This document shows, one piece after another, positions 56,753 through 64,000 of a DNA stretch of 64,000 nucleotides. The stretch comes from an uncultured Bacteroidales bacterium (GTDB lineage: Bacteria; Bacteroidota; Bacteroidia; Bacteroidales; UBA11471). The notes beneath the pieces are model-generated. The model did not search any database, had not been told where the DNA came from, and saw nothing but the letters and a program-made list of their open reading frames with translations. The translations under genes and the position numbers were made by a program. The stretch covers positions 19,199-83,198 of the forward strand of contig CANQQA010000009.1 of NCBI GenBank assembly GCA_947625885.1, read 5' to 3'. Positions within the stretch are counted from its first letter, which is position 1; every line of letters begins with the position of its first letter.

Positions 56753-58027
56753 ATGAAAAAAATACTGTTACATATCCTCTTGTTGGCAGTGGCTTGCGGA
56801 GTACAGGCTCAGGGCATTCGTTTTTTCGAGGGCTCTTTCGACGAGGCGCTCAACGCCGCCAAGGCACAGGACAAGCAGGTGTTCGTCGATTTCTACACCG
56901 GCTGGTGCGTCTACTGCCGAAAAATGGCGACCGAGGCTTTCCCCGATCCCTCTGTCGGAGAATATTTCAACCGGCATTTCATCAATATCAAGATCGACGC
57001 CGAATCGGAATCGGGCAAGCCTCTTGCCCGGAAGTATGAGGTAGTAGCCTATCCTACGCTGCTGATCGTGAACGCTGCGGGAGAAGAGGTCGCATCGGTC
57101 GAAGGAGGAATGGATGCCGGGCAGTTGCTCAAATGGGTACGTGAGGAAACGGGCGATGCGATGACATTCGAACAGATGTACGAAAAACAGAAAAAAGACC
57201 GCACCGACGATGCCTTGACCCGCCGTCTGCTGCTGGACGCCTTTGATTTTCTTGCCCGGCAGCCCGAGGGGTACCAGCGGGATCGCTGGCAGTTGCGGGT
57301 AGACCGGCTGTATGCCGATTACCGAAAGCGGAAACCGCTCTCGGAATGGATGAATCCCGAAGATTTCAAAATCCTTGCAGCCTACCATACCGAAACGTCG
57401 AAGAACGACGAGGTGTTCGAATACGTGGCGAAAAATTACGCCACCGTAGCCCCGAAAGTGGGCGTAGAGCAAGTCGATGCCTTTCTCTTCATGCTGAACA
57501 TGCAGCTCACGCAGAAATTGGCGGAAAAAGGCGACATGGATTACCTGAAACGGCTCGAACGTATCAAGGGCGACCTGAAACCCGCTTATGACGGAATGCT
57601 CAAAAACAGTCCGATGGACTCCTATACCAGCATGAAATACCTGAGCGACGCTTCTTATATTATCTATAACCGCAAGAATGTGGCGCAATATATTTCGCTG
57701 ATGGACGAATACCTCGGCAAACTGGGCAAGACGGTCGTAGCCGGCGACTACTCGTCCGCGATCCAAACGCTTTATGAGGCGCTGAACGGCAAACTGCCGG
57801 TCGAGGCAGCCCGTAAAGGCATCGAATGGATTACCCGGGCGTTGCAGTTCGAGGGATTAGAGGTGGCAGAGCAGATGGAGCTGCTCATCATGAACGGGGA
57901 TTGCTACAAAATGCTTCCCGACATCGAGAATGCCCGCAAGTGCTACAAGCAGGCATATACCGTGTCGTTGCAGTTCCAGAACCCGGCACTGTCCATACAA
58001 ATACAAAACATGATCGACAACCTGTAA
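56753..58027 (+). CDS. Secreted thioredoxin-fold protein with helical C-terminal region
   Basis: A 424-aa protein with a signal peptide (about 1-20) and a thioredoxin domain (about 21-135) with the active site GWCVYC (C52, C55) and the cis-proline in YPTLLIVNAAG. From about 140 to the end it is helical, with a TPR-like last part (NGDCYKMLPDIENARKCYKQAYT). It could keep cysteines of imported or surface proteins reduced, or act as a disulfide exchange partner in the locus. It lies 7 bp after the previous lipoprotein gene. Confidence 0.85.
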   Translation: MKKILLHILLLAVACGVQAQGIRFFEGSFDEALNAAKAQDKQVFVDFYTGWCVYCRKMATEAFPDPSVGEYFNRHFINIKIDAESESGKPLARKYEVVAYPTLLIVNAAGEEVASVEGGMDAGQLLKWVREETGDAMTFEQMYEKQKKDRTDDALTRRLLLDAFDFLARQPEGYQRDRWQLRVDRLYADYRKRKPLSEWMNPEDFKILAAYHTETSKNDEVFEYVAKNYATVAPKVGVEQVDAFLFMLNMQLTQKLAEKGDMDYLKRLERIKGDLKPAYDGMLKNSPMDSYTSMKYLSDASYIIYNRKNVAQYISLMDEYLGKLGKTVVAGDYSSAIQTLYEALNGKLPVEAARKGIEWITRALQFEGLEVAEQMELLIMNGDCYKMLPDIENARKCYKQAYTVSLQFQNPALSIQIQNMIDNL

Positions 58028-58048
58028 GAATACAAAGGAAACAGGAGT

Positions 58049-59329
58049 ATGAAACGATTGTTATCGCTATTGAGTGTATGCCTGCTGTTGGCGGGTTGCG
58101 CCGACAAGGAAACGGAGAAAGAACAGCTGAATCCGTACCGACCGATCGCCGAACTGACCATTCCGCGGCAGGGAACTGTCGGCGAAGAGGTTGCGATACA
58201 GGGACACGGATTTGCCGCGGACTGCCGGATTTCCCTGCAACTCAACGGCGCGACCTCCGCGACGGAGGTCCAAGTGGTGCATGCGGACGAAAACTCGGTG
58301 CGCATTGCCGTTCCCGATACGCTGCAAACAGGATTCTATGCCGTGATTCTCCAACAGAACGACGCCACGACGCGCATCGGAGGAATAAATATCTCGGGCG
58401 ACAGTTATGAATCGGGCGATTTCGAAATATACGTTTTGGCAGGGGAACGGTTGGAGGTCTATCCTGCGTCGGTTTCCAAACAGATCATCGCCGACGAACC
58501 GCTGCCCGACAGCGGCACCAAAGACCTCGATTTTTCGGGCTATGTCGAAGCGTTGCCCGACGGAATGCTCTATTACGCCAGCCACGGCGTCTACGTCGTC
58601 GACGGGTGGATCAAGGAGCTGTATGACATAGGCGCCTACAACATGCTCACAGGAGACCGGACGACACCACGCCAGATCGAGGATTTTTTCGCCATGGGGC
58701 AGATCGACGGCAAATTTCATTTGCTCAAAACCGATATCAAGGAAAATCGGATCTATACCCTCGTGGAGTGGTCGGCATCGGACGAACGGGAGATTCGAAA
58801 ATTCGATTTTACGGCTTTCGGCAGCGTACGCATTCTGGTTCCCGACCAGCGGTTCGTCTACTACCCTGCCGAACAGGTGCTGCTCGTCTACGGCAATATG
58901 GGACAGGGAGAGAGCATGGCGCAATCGACCTTTACGCTCGACTTGCTGACGGGAGAGGTCTTCCGTACGGGGAACAATGCGGATTATCGGTATGCATATG
59001 CCGTGGCGGAGGATCGGCTTTACTGTTTCGCCACGCAGCTGGACGACGGCGATGCCGTAGGGACGAAAGTGCTGCGGATCGACGACGTCCGCCGATGGAC
59101 AATCGGCGGCGAAGGGGCTGTAGAACTCCTTTCCGTATCCGGAACAGGGTTCGATTGCCCGGTCTACTCCCCGAAAACCGGAATGATCTACGGCGTAAAC
59201 GATAGTGAAAGTTTCGAAACATTGCTGACTTTCGATCCTCGGACGAACCGCTTTGCGGAGAAAAAATGGATCAAACCCGGAATCGCAGGGCTTTTTATGC
59301 CCCCGCAGCTTTCCTCCAATACGAAATAA
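58049..59329 (+). CDS. Lipoprotein with TIG/IPT domain and beta-propeller-like region
   Basis: A 426-aa precursor with lipobox C17 (SVCLLLAGC). Residues about 32-110 read as an IPT/TIG Ig-like domain (GTVGEEVAIQGHGFAADCRISL... TGFYAVIL). From about 130 the sequence is beta-rich, with repeated strand pairs of propeller type (DGMLYYASHGVYVVDGW, DRLYCFATQLDDG, TGMIYGVNDSESFETLLTFD). Surface-exposed ligand binding is the likely role. It is 21 bp after the thioredoxin gene and in the same operon. Confidence 0.75.
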   Translation: MKRLLSLLSVCLLLAGCADKETEKEQLNPYRPIAELTIPRQGTVGEEVAIQGHGFAADCRISLQLNGATSATEVQVVHADENSVRIAVPDTLQTGFYAVILQQNDATTRIGGINISGDSYESGDFEIYVLAGERLEVYPASVSKQIIADEPLPDSGTKDLDFSGYVEALPDGMLYYASHGVYVVDGWIKELYDIGAYNMLTGDRTTPRQIEDFFAMGQIDGKFHLLKTDIKENRIYTLVEWSASDEREIRKFDFTAFGSVRILVPDQRFVYYPAEQVLLVYGNMGQGESMAQSTFTLDLLTGEVFRTGNNADYRYAYAVAEDRLYCFATQLDDGDAVGTKVLRIDDVRRWTIGGEGAVELLSVSGTGFDCPVYSPKTGMIYGVNDSESFETLLTFDPRTNRFAEKKWIKPGIAGLFMPPQLSSNTK

Positions 59330-59359
59330 CAACCTTTTTTAATTTTAATACAAATTATT

Positions 59360-60646
59360 ATGAAAAAAATCTTTTATCTGATGCTTGCCGCTACGATAGG
59401 AACGGCAATGGTCGCCTGCGATGACGACAACGACAGTGTAGAAGTATCGGGCATATCGCTCGACAAAGAAACCGTGGATTTGACTGTCGGTGACACGCAA
59501 CAACTCACCGCCACCGTAATGCCGGAGAATGCCGATGACAAAACCGTCGTTTGGGCGAGCGACAACACCGACGTCGTCACGGTGGACGTCGAGAAGGGTG
59601 TGGTTACAGCCGTCGCTGCCGGTGAAGCAGTCGTTACCGCCGCCACTGCCAATGGAAAAACGGCTACCTGCAAGGTTACCGTCAAACCCGCAACAGTGGA
59701 AGTATCGGGCATATCGCTCGACAAAAAGACCGTGGATTTGACTGTCGGTGACACGCTACAACTCACCGCCACCGTAACGCCGGAGAATGCCGATGACAAA
59801 ACCGTCACTTGGACGAGCGACAAACCCGAAGTCGTTACGGTGAACGACGAGGGTATGGTTACAGCCCTCGCTGCCGGTGAAGCAGTCGTTACCGCCGCTG
59901 CCGGTGGAAAAACGGATACTTGCAAGGTTACGGTAATGTATCCCCCCGTCAACCCCGAAGCATTGATAAAGACGATCAGAATCCCCGGTGATACGGAAGG
60001 CTTTTACAACCTGCTCACCTTGACCTATACAGACAAGAAAATCACGACCATCAAGAACGATAGCTATACGTCTGAGGGAGAAATACAAGGTACAAAGGAA
60101 GTTAACATTACCTACAACACCGACAAAGTTACCATTACAGGGGATGTGGAGAGTGAGTTTGGTGAGATCGAATTTACATTGAATGAAAAAGGATATGTTA
60201 AGGATGCTCTCTATGGTGTCATTAAGTATGAGTATGGGAACAATGGAATGCTCGAAAAGATATCGGCAGTAGAAGAAGATGAAGATGAAAATCCTGTCTC
60301 TTCTGTCGATATATTCAAGGCAACGTACGATGATAATAAGAACTTGGCGACTATCCTGATCGACCCTGAAACCGGAGAAGAAAGCGGCTGCACAGCTTCG
60401 GCTGTACTGAACAATAAGGGCATCGATCTGAACCTGCTCATATTTCTTTATGGCAGTATTGGAGAAATCGATTACGCAATTCTCTGCGGTCTGATCCCGT
60501 CAACGCCCAATTTGCTTGAATCCGACACCGAGGGAGATATTACGTTTGTGCCGGAAGTAAATAAGGATGGACAAATCACCTCCTTCGAAATGAAGGGTGA
60601 AGACGAAGAAGGCGAACACTCGATTAAATACTATTTCGGTTATTAA
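59360..60646 (+). CDS. Lipoprotein with two Big_2 Ig-like domains
   Basis: A 428-aa precursor with lipobox C20 (TAMVAC) followed by two nearly identical BIG2 domains (about 27-112 and 113-195, each VSGISLDKxTVDLTVGDT... TVVWASDN...). A C-terminal domain of about 230 residues follows that I do not recognise. It is acidic and contains repeated short strands (TVYDDNKNLATIL-type) and the ending EEGEHSIKYYFGY. Probably the last surface protein of the SusC/SusD locus; its stop is followed by a strong terminator. Confidence 0.8.
   Translation: MKKIFYLMLAATIGTAMVACDDDNDSVEVSGISLDKETVDLTVGDTQQLTATVMPENADDKTVVWASDNTDVVTVDVEKGVVTAVAAGEAVVTAATANGKTATCKVTVKPATVEVSGISLDKKTVDLTVGDTLQLTATVTPENADDKTVTWTSDKPEVVTVNDEGMVTALAAGEAVVTAAAGGKTDTCKVTVMYPPVNPEALIKTIRIPGDTEGFYNLLTLTYTDKKITTIKNDSYTSEGEIQGTKEVNITYNTDKVTITGDVESEFGEIEFTLNEKGYVKDALYGVIKYEYGNNGMLEKISAVEEDEDENPVSSVDIFKATYDDNKNLATILIDPETGEESGCTASAVLNNKGIDLNLLIFLYGSIGEIDYAILCGLIPSTPNLLESDTEGDITFVPEVNKDGQITSFEMKGEDEEGEHSIKYYFGY
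59441..59940. repeat. 258-bp tandem duplication encoding two BIG2 domains
   Basis: GAAGTATCGGGCATATCGCT begins at 59441 and again at 59699, and the two copies stay closely similar across the whole domain. The offset of 258 bp is exactly 86 codons. Confidence 0.9.
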
Positions 60647-60671
60647 CAGACCGAAAAATAGGTTTTACCGA

Positions 60672-60707
60672 GAGTGTCTAATGTCTAACATTAGACACTC
60701 TTTTTTT
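60672..60707 (+). terminator. Strong intrinsic terminator of the SusC/SusD locus
   Basis: A perfect 12-bp stem (60672-60683 with 60689-60700, loop TCTAA) followed by seven T (60701-60707). Confidence 0.95.
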
Positions 60708-61292
60708 ATGAATTGGAACAGATTCTTATTTCTATTTTTAAGAAGACTGTCGATTTTGTCGAAGTAACCGGGCATCCCTACTTTTGTAAACTAACGAAAC
60801 CGAACAAAATATATATAGGCGATTATATACAAATTCACACCGGCGGTACTCCAAGCCGATAACCTTGCGAGTTCCGACGGAAGCCCCCGCCTCCATAACC
60901 GCCGCCCACAGATTGAGCGACCAAAAGATATGCGTAAAAACGGGAAATTCCAAATAGCAACCGGAAAGTGAACAAAAAAAATAAAACGCATTGAATATCA
61001 ATGTGTTTGTAATAACTACTTATAACCGGTTATGGTTGTTAATAGTTATGGTTGTCTCGACCCTCTCACTTTCCGACGCACTTTATTCACATTTCTGACA
61101 GACAGCACGTTGCTGCACAAATCGGTACGAGGTGCCTTTCGGAATGTGGGCAGAAAATTACGGGGAAATTCACATCGCTGATTCTGAGGAGGTTGGAAAT
61201 CCGCTCGTACCGCATCTTCTTGCCTGTTTTCTCTGCCGTAACTCTGTACCGCAAATATAGCGATAAATCAACAAATAATAGTATAAAATCCG
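60708..61292. other. Gene-free AT-rich region with a diverged repeat
   Basis: No supported gene. An 87-codon frame on the minus strand (60738-61001) lacks family features and is left out. Bases 61113-61200 form one copy of the diverged repeat also found at 63498-63584. Confidence 0.6.
61113..61200. repeat. Diverged direct repeat flanking the AbiE region, left copy
   Basis: Roughly 75-80% identical by eye to 63498-63584. The shared core includes TACGAGGTG-CTTTC, CAGAATG- or GGAATG-type segments, AAATTCAC and CGCTGATTCTGAGG. In one frame both read as QxVAxxIxTRCLSEC-xKIT, so the repeat may be a decayed coding fragment. Confidence 0.6.
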
Positions 61293-62117
61293 CTATTTTA
61301 TTTTTATCATATCTGCCAATTGCAAGAAATAGTCGTTGGACCATATCTCCAATTCACGGGGATTGTTGAGAAAGGGCAGTACATCTGCTTTCACCTGATT
61401 GATGTCAGTTGTGGCGAGACGGTTTTTCAATTCATCCGTAAATTCGTTCAAAGCCATCTCCCGACCATTAAACTGGCGTATCCGTTCCTGAAGATGCCGG
61501 AAATCAAGTTCAATGCCATTTCTTACATACCATTCAAAGTCATACCAGTCACGCCCTTTTACGCGCGACTTCCATGCACGGAATACAAGGGCGTGCATCT
61601 TCCCTGCAAACAAATCGGGAAGCGCGACGCAACGCGTCATAAAGGACATCGGCTGAAGAAGCAGTTTCTGTTCTGTGGAGAACTTCATGGGAGGAACGAT
61701 ATCGACTTCAATTTTGACTTTAACCGACCTTTCCGTCTGAAAGGAAATATCATAAACATCTGTATTGTCTTTCAGAAATGCAGACTCAACCTTTCCAAAA
61801 CTTTTCTTGTCTTTCTTTTTAATCTCCACAGTTCGCCCGACAACGGCAAACTGGTCTATAATGGGCTGAAAATATTGCTCGAAGTTAAAAGACCGCTCTT
61901 CTTTCAACGGCGTAAAATCCATGTCTTCACTGAAACGGTCGAGCCCGTGGAATATCCGCAGGCAGGTGCCGCCATAGAAAGCTGCTTTGTCGAAAAATCC
62001 GCCATTGGAAAGTCCAGCCAATACCAATTGCTGGCTGACTTCATATATTGCATTCCGGCGACCGGTATCCGTACTTTGGTCGTATGCCGACAGCATCCGC
62101 TCGTATAGTGCATTCAT
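61293..62117 (-). CDS. abiEii: AbiEii-type nucleotidyltransferase toxin
   Basis: Toxin of the AbiE type IV toxin-antitoxin/abortive-infection family. The 274-aa protein has the nucleotidyltransferase core FYGGTCLRIFHGLDRFSEDMDFT: G49-G50-T51 and the catalytic acids D65 and D67. Also present are VKIEVDIVPP and the family's LFAGKMHALVFRAWKSRVKGRDWYD. All the usual motifs are present, so it may be active. It overlaps the antitoxin gene by 4 bp and is the downstream gene of the pair. Confidence 0.9.
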   Translation of the reverse strand: MNALYERMLSAYDQSTDTGRRNAIYEVSQQLVLAGLSNGGFFDKAAFYGGTCLRIFHGLDRFSEDMDFTPLKEERSFNFEQYFQPIIDQFAVVGRTVEIKKKDKKSFGKVESAFLKDNTDVYDISFQTERSVKVKIEVDIVPPMKFSTEQKLLLQPMSFMTRCVALPDLFAGKMHALVFRAWKSRVKGRDWYDFEWYVRNGIELDFRHLQERIRQFNGREMALNEFTDELKNRLATTDINQVKADVLPFLNNPRELEIWSNDYFLQLADMIKIK

Positions 62118-62740
62118 TGTTCAAGCAGTTTTATAATTGTTTGTATAGATGCGGCTTTCTTTCCGTACTGTGCGCATTGTTTGAGTATTGACAGATCGAA
62201 TGTGCGGAAAGCATCCATATCGAGCCTCAGATTATCTTCCAGATACGCTCTTGCCTCTTCGCGGTAGCGGAGATTTACACCTGATGTGGTAATTACAAGG
62301 TCGCACAGAGCCTTTTCCTGACCGGCGATGATAAATCCGGCTCCATCTGTTTCCATGTGGCGCAGCCCGATGGAGAAGTATTCACGGCTGACGCAAGTGT
62401 ATTCGAATATCCCAATGGAATTGACGAATTTTCGGGAATGCTTCACTGTCATGCTCTGAGTCGTTGCAACTCTCTCAGGGATTAGACCATACCAACGCAA
62501 GGCACTGAGGCGCGACACATAAGAAGGAGCATACAAATGATTGGCGACGAGCTCTGTAGATATTCTTCTGCCGGAAATCTCAGGGCTTACTACATAAAGC
62601 CCCCGTTTCAGTCTGATGATATCCCCGTTGCTTTCCAATGCCGACACTTTCTGGTTCGCCCCTGAAATCTCCGGATACAGCGATGCGATGGCTGCCGTAG
62701 TTACCGGCGTATTACCCAAAATCTGCAATATATTCTTCAT
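62114..62740 (-). CDS. abiEi: AbiEi-type antitoxin/autorepressor
   Basis: Antitoxin partner of AbiEii, expected to bind the operon's own promoter through its N-terminal winged helix. The 208-aa protein begins MKNILQILGNTPVTTAAIASLYPE (a winged-helix-like start), then RLKRGLYVVSP, the YAPSYVSRLSALRWYGLIPE block and EKALCDLVITTSG, which are typical of this family. Translationally coupled to abiEii. No clear -7/-33 pair is seen within about 60 bp upstream. Confidence 0.87.
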   Translation of the reverse strand: MKNILQILGNTPVTTAAIASLYPEISGANQKVSALESNGDIIRLKRGLYVVSPEISGRRISTELVANHLYAPSYVSRLSALRWYGLIPERVATTQSMTVKHSRKFVNSIGIFEYTCVSREYFSIGLRHMETDGAGFIIAGQEKALCDLVITTSGVNLRYREEARAYLEDNLRLDMDAFRTFDLSILKQCAQYGKKAASIQTIIKLLEQ

Positions 62741-62785
62741 GGCGACAAAGATAGCAAATATTTGAATAGAAAATCAATCTCTGCA

Positions 62786-62884
62786 TTATTTTCTGTTCCG
62801 GATTTCGCTTATTATACCTGTGGTCTGATAGAGCTGCTTTAAATCATCGGAAAGGAACAAGCGCTCCAACAGCTCCCAAACCAT
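62786..62884 (-). CDS. Possible 32-aa peptide or gene fragment upstream of abiEi
   Basis: Minus-strand frame MVWELLERLFLSDDLKQLYQ...SEIRNRK starting at ATG 62884 and ending 45 bp before the abiEi start. Its residue pattern looks protein-like, but an in-frame stop precedes it. It may be a leader peptide or the decayed end of a lost gene. Family not recognised. Confidence 0.25.
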   Translation of the reverse strand: MVWELLERLFLSDDLKQLYQTTGIISEIRNRK

Positions 62885-63046
62885 AGACTATTCAGTTGAA
62901 ATTGGTGAAATACCCATAAAAATGCCGTGCTGCCATTATGGCATATCGTGTATGAAATTACAAAATATCTGTCATATAATGCCAATTGTTACGTTTATTG
63001 TGCTAATCAAATTAAGATATACAGATATCCTGTAAAATAAAATTTT

Positions 63047-63055
63047 AGAAAGGAG
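63047..63055 (+). promoter_or_regulatory. Strong Shine-Dalgarno before the DUF2188 gene
   Basis: AGAAAGGAG, followed by 9 nt and the ATG at 63065. Such a near-perfect anti-16S match is unusual among the genes of this window. It decides the start at 63065 over the ATG at 63056. Confidence 0.75.
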
Positions 63056-63064
63056 ATGTATTTA

Positions 63065-63382
63065 ATGGGTAAAAACCAACACGTAGTACCAACAAATGGT
63101 AAATGGGGAATTAGAGGTGAAGGTAATTCTAAACTTACTTCCATTTTTGATACCCAAGCTGCTGCAATAGCACGAGCTCGGGAAATCTCACGAAACCAAC
63201 AGTCGGAGTTGTTTATACATGGGCGTGATGGTCGTATCAGAGAACGCGATTCGCACGGTAACGATCTCATGGATAACGATTATCTTATTCGGATTTGTCA
63301 AGGAGATGTGAATCTCCTTGACATTTATGCGTTTAATGAAGTAGAAATTTATAGGCACCTATATTTTTGGCAGATTCACTAA
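63065..63382 (+). CDS. DUF2188 protein with an unusual C-terminal extension
   Basis: A 105-aa protein. Residues 1-67 match the DUF2188 family (NQHVVPTNGKWGIRGEGNSK ... RAREISRNQQSELFIHGRDG ... ERDSHGND), whose members usually stop about here after a proline/lysine end. The remaining 38 residues (LMDNDYLIRICQGD...) look unlike the family. They contain a 9-bp hairpin at DNA level (63298-63306 with 63313-63321), as if a terminator or foreign sequence had been read into. AT-rich, with a strong Shine-Dalgarno, so probably transferred from outside the phylum. Function unknown. Confidence 0.75.
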   Translation: MGKNQHVVPTNGKWGIRGEGNSKLTSIFDTQAAAIARAREISRNQQSELFIHGRDGRIRERDSHGNDLMDNDYLIRICQGDVNLLDIYAFNEVEIYRHLYFWQIH

Positions 63383-63497
63383 CCACATAAAGATAGACAT
63401 GGAAATTTCTTCAACTGGTGCCCTACCCCACGAATTCGACATTTCAAACGACCAGTTTTCCAAGTGAGGCGATGCAATTCATTCTCATTTTTGGTAT

Positions 63498-63584
63498 CAG
63501 CTCGTTGCGGTAATCAATACGAGGTGTCTTTCAGAATGCAGGCTGAAAATAACAGAAAATTCACGCCGCTGATTCTGAGGTTGT
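63498..63584. repeat. Diverged direct repeat flanking the AbiE region, right copy
   Basis: Partner of 61113-61200, same orientation, 2.4 kb away; together they enclose abiEi, abiEii and the DUF2188 gene. Confidence 0.6.
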
Positions 63585-63729
63585 GGAATATCTAACTGTT
63601 CAGTCAAGATAGAAGTGCAACAAAAGGAATATCTGTTTCACATCTTGAAGCAAAGCAGAAAGGATTAAGTGCGGAAAACTTGACGAACGATATAGTATCA
63701 ATCGGCAATACAAAAAACGGGGAGGATTT

Positions 63730-63759
63730 TTGCCTCCTCCCCCGGATTAAATACTTTTG
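63730..63759 (+). promoter_or_regulatory. Bacteroides-type promoter of the IS30 transposase
   Basis: TTG at 63730-63732, 19-nt spacer, TACTTTTG at 63752-63759, 8 bp before the ATG at 63768. The short distance leaves almost no leader. Confidence 0.6.
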
Positions 63760-63767
63760 TATTGCTT

Positions 63768-64000
63768 ATGTATAAACATTTAACCCGTGAGCAAAGGTAT
63801 GTAATCTACCTGGAACTGCAAAGAAAAACGACACAAGAAGTAATTGCTCAACTCATAGGTGTCAGTAAATCGACCGTTTGCCGAGAGATTAAACGCAATT
63901 CAACGGCAAACGGCAAGTATGTCTGGTGCAAGGCTCAGGATATGACCGAACATCGTAAAGGGCGCACACCCGGCAACAGAGCCATCTCTCCGATTCTTCG
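63768..64000 (+). mobile_element. IS30-family transposase, 3' part outside window
   Basis: Reads MYKHLTREQRYVIYLELQRK... then a helix-turn-helix (QEVIAQLIGVSKSTVCREIK), the N-terminal DNA-binding pattern of IS30 transposases, followed by RNSTANGKY. The frame is open to the window end (77 codons), so the catalytic DDE domain lies outside. The left inverted repeat of the element was not pinned down. Confidence 0.85.

Larger units (their letters stand above)
63383..63767. other. Gene-free region with the right copy of the diverged repeat
   Basis: Contains the repeat copy at 63498-63584, then a short open stretch (about 63600-63720) without recognisable features. A GGGGAGG/CCTCCCC hairpin at about 63719-63744 overlaps the -33 region of the IS promoter. 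Confidence 0.6.

Noticed and set aside
58067..59332. 421-codon open frame opposite the TIG/propeller lipoprotein
   Set aside because: Antisense shadow; the + strand frame has a signal peptide and operon spacing.
60738..61001. 87-codon minus-strand frame after the SusC/SusD locus
   Set aside because: No family signal, odd composition and no promoter; could be a decayed fragment but not supportable.
1..64000. tRNA or rRNA genes
   Set aside because: I looked through the intergenic stretches and recognised no tRNA cloverleaf or rRNA sequence; a tRNAscan run would be decisive.

Overview
The window is chromosomal DNA of a member of the Bacteroidota, most likely order Bacteroidales. Supporting signs are SusC/SusD-type outer-membrane genes, fimbrillin/DUF3575 fimbrial genes, a lipoprotein TamA (TamL) next to TamB, a menaquinone pathway, a BspA-type leucine-rich-repeat giant, few Shine-Dalgarno sequences, and repeated promoters of the Bacteroides type (-33 TTTG, 19-21 nt, -7 TAnnTTTG). 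The genus cannot be resolved from the sequence alone. The housekeeping part is fairly GC-rich; the accessory insertions are visibly more AT-rich.

Layout. 1-3104: end of a trp operon (trpD-trpC-trpF-trpA, + strand, trpD cut by the window edge). 3107-11655: a probable six-gene minus-strand operon reading mrcA (PBP1A), ftsY, rimO, menF, menD and a DUF5106/thioredoxin protein, convergent with trpA. 11944-18369: a single 6.4-kb gene for a secreted BspA-like LRR protein of 2141 aa. 18466-19474: a small cassette with a PARP-like ADP-ribosyltransferase gene (broken or frameshifted) and a small partner gene, enclosed by 37-bp direct copies of the tamL 3' end. 19452-26479: tamB-tamL. 26701-30179: a phosphohexomutase and a secreted C69 dipeptidase. 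30180-31064 is gene-free but holds a candidate structured RNA of about 200 nt with its own promoter, and a second short RNA/terminator candidate.

31065-43137: a small hypothetical gene, a GT2 glycosyltransferase, a DUF2148 protein, agmatine-to-putrescine genes (aguA, aguB), a flavodiiron protein, a GH95 fucosidase, a nucleotidyltransferase/GHMP-kinase fusion with a mannose-1-phosphate guanylyltransferase, and an AMP-forming acyl-CoA ligase. 43252-45353: an ATPase/nuclease (DUF234) gene with paired palindromes, enclosed by two 62-bp direct repeats that carry terminator hairpins. 45370-49964: a minus-strand fimbrial operon (DUF3575/OmpA protein, DUF5119 lipoprotein, two fimbrillins). 50086-50409: a probable phase-variable invertible promoter segment; as sequenced it points away from the fimbriae and toward the next locus. 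50862-60646: a seven-gene SusC/SusD locus with lipoproteins (FAS1-like, TIG plus beta-propeller, Ig-like) and a thioredoxin-fold protein, ending in a strong terminator. 60708-64000: an AT-rich accessory end with an AbiEi/AbiEii pair, a DUF2188 gene with an un-Bacteroides-like strong Shine-Dalgarno, a diverged repeat on both sides, and the start of an IS30-family transposase cut by the window edge.

Theme: three accessory modules (PARP-like toxin pair, ATPase/nuclease, AbiE/DUF2188) each sit between direct copies of a short sequence; in the first two cases the copies derive from the neighbouring gene end or terminator. Together with the invertible promoter this is the most interesting aspect of the window. 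Everything here is from reading the sequence; no database search was run.
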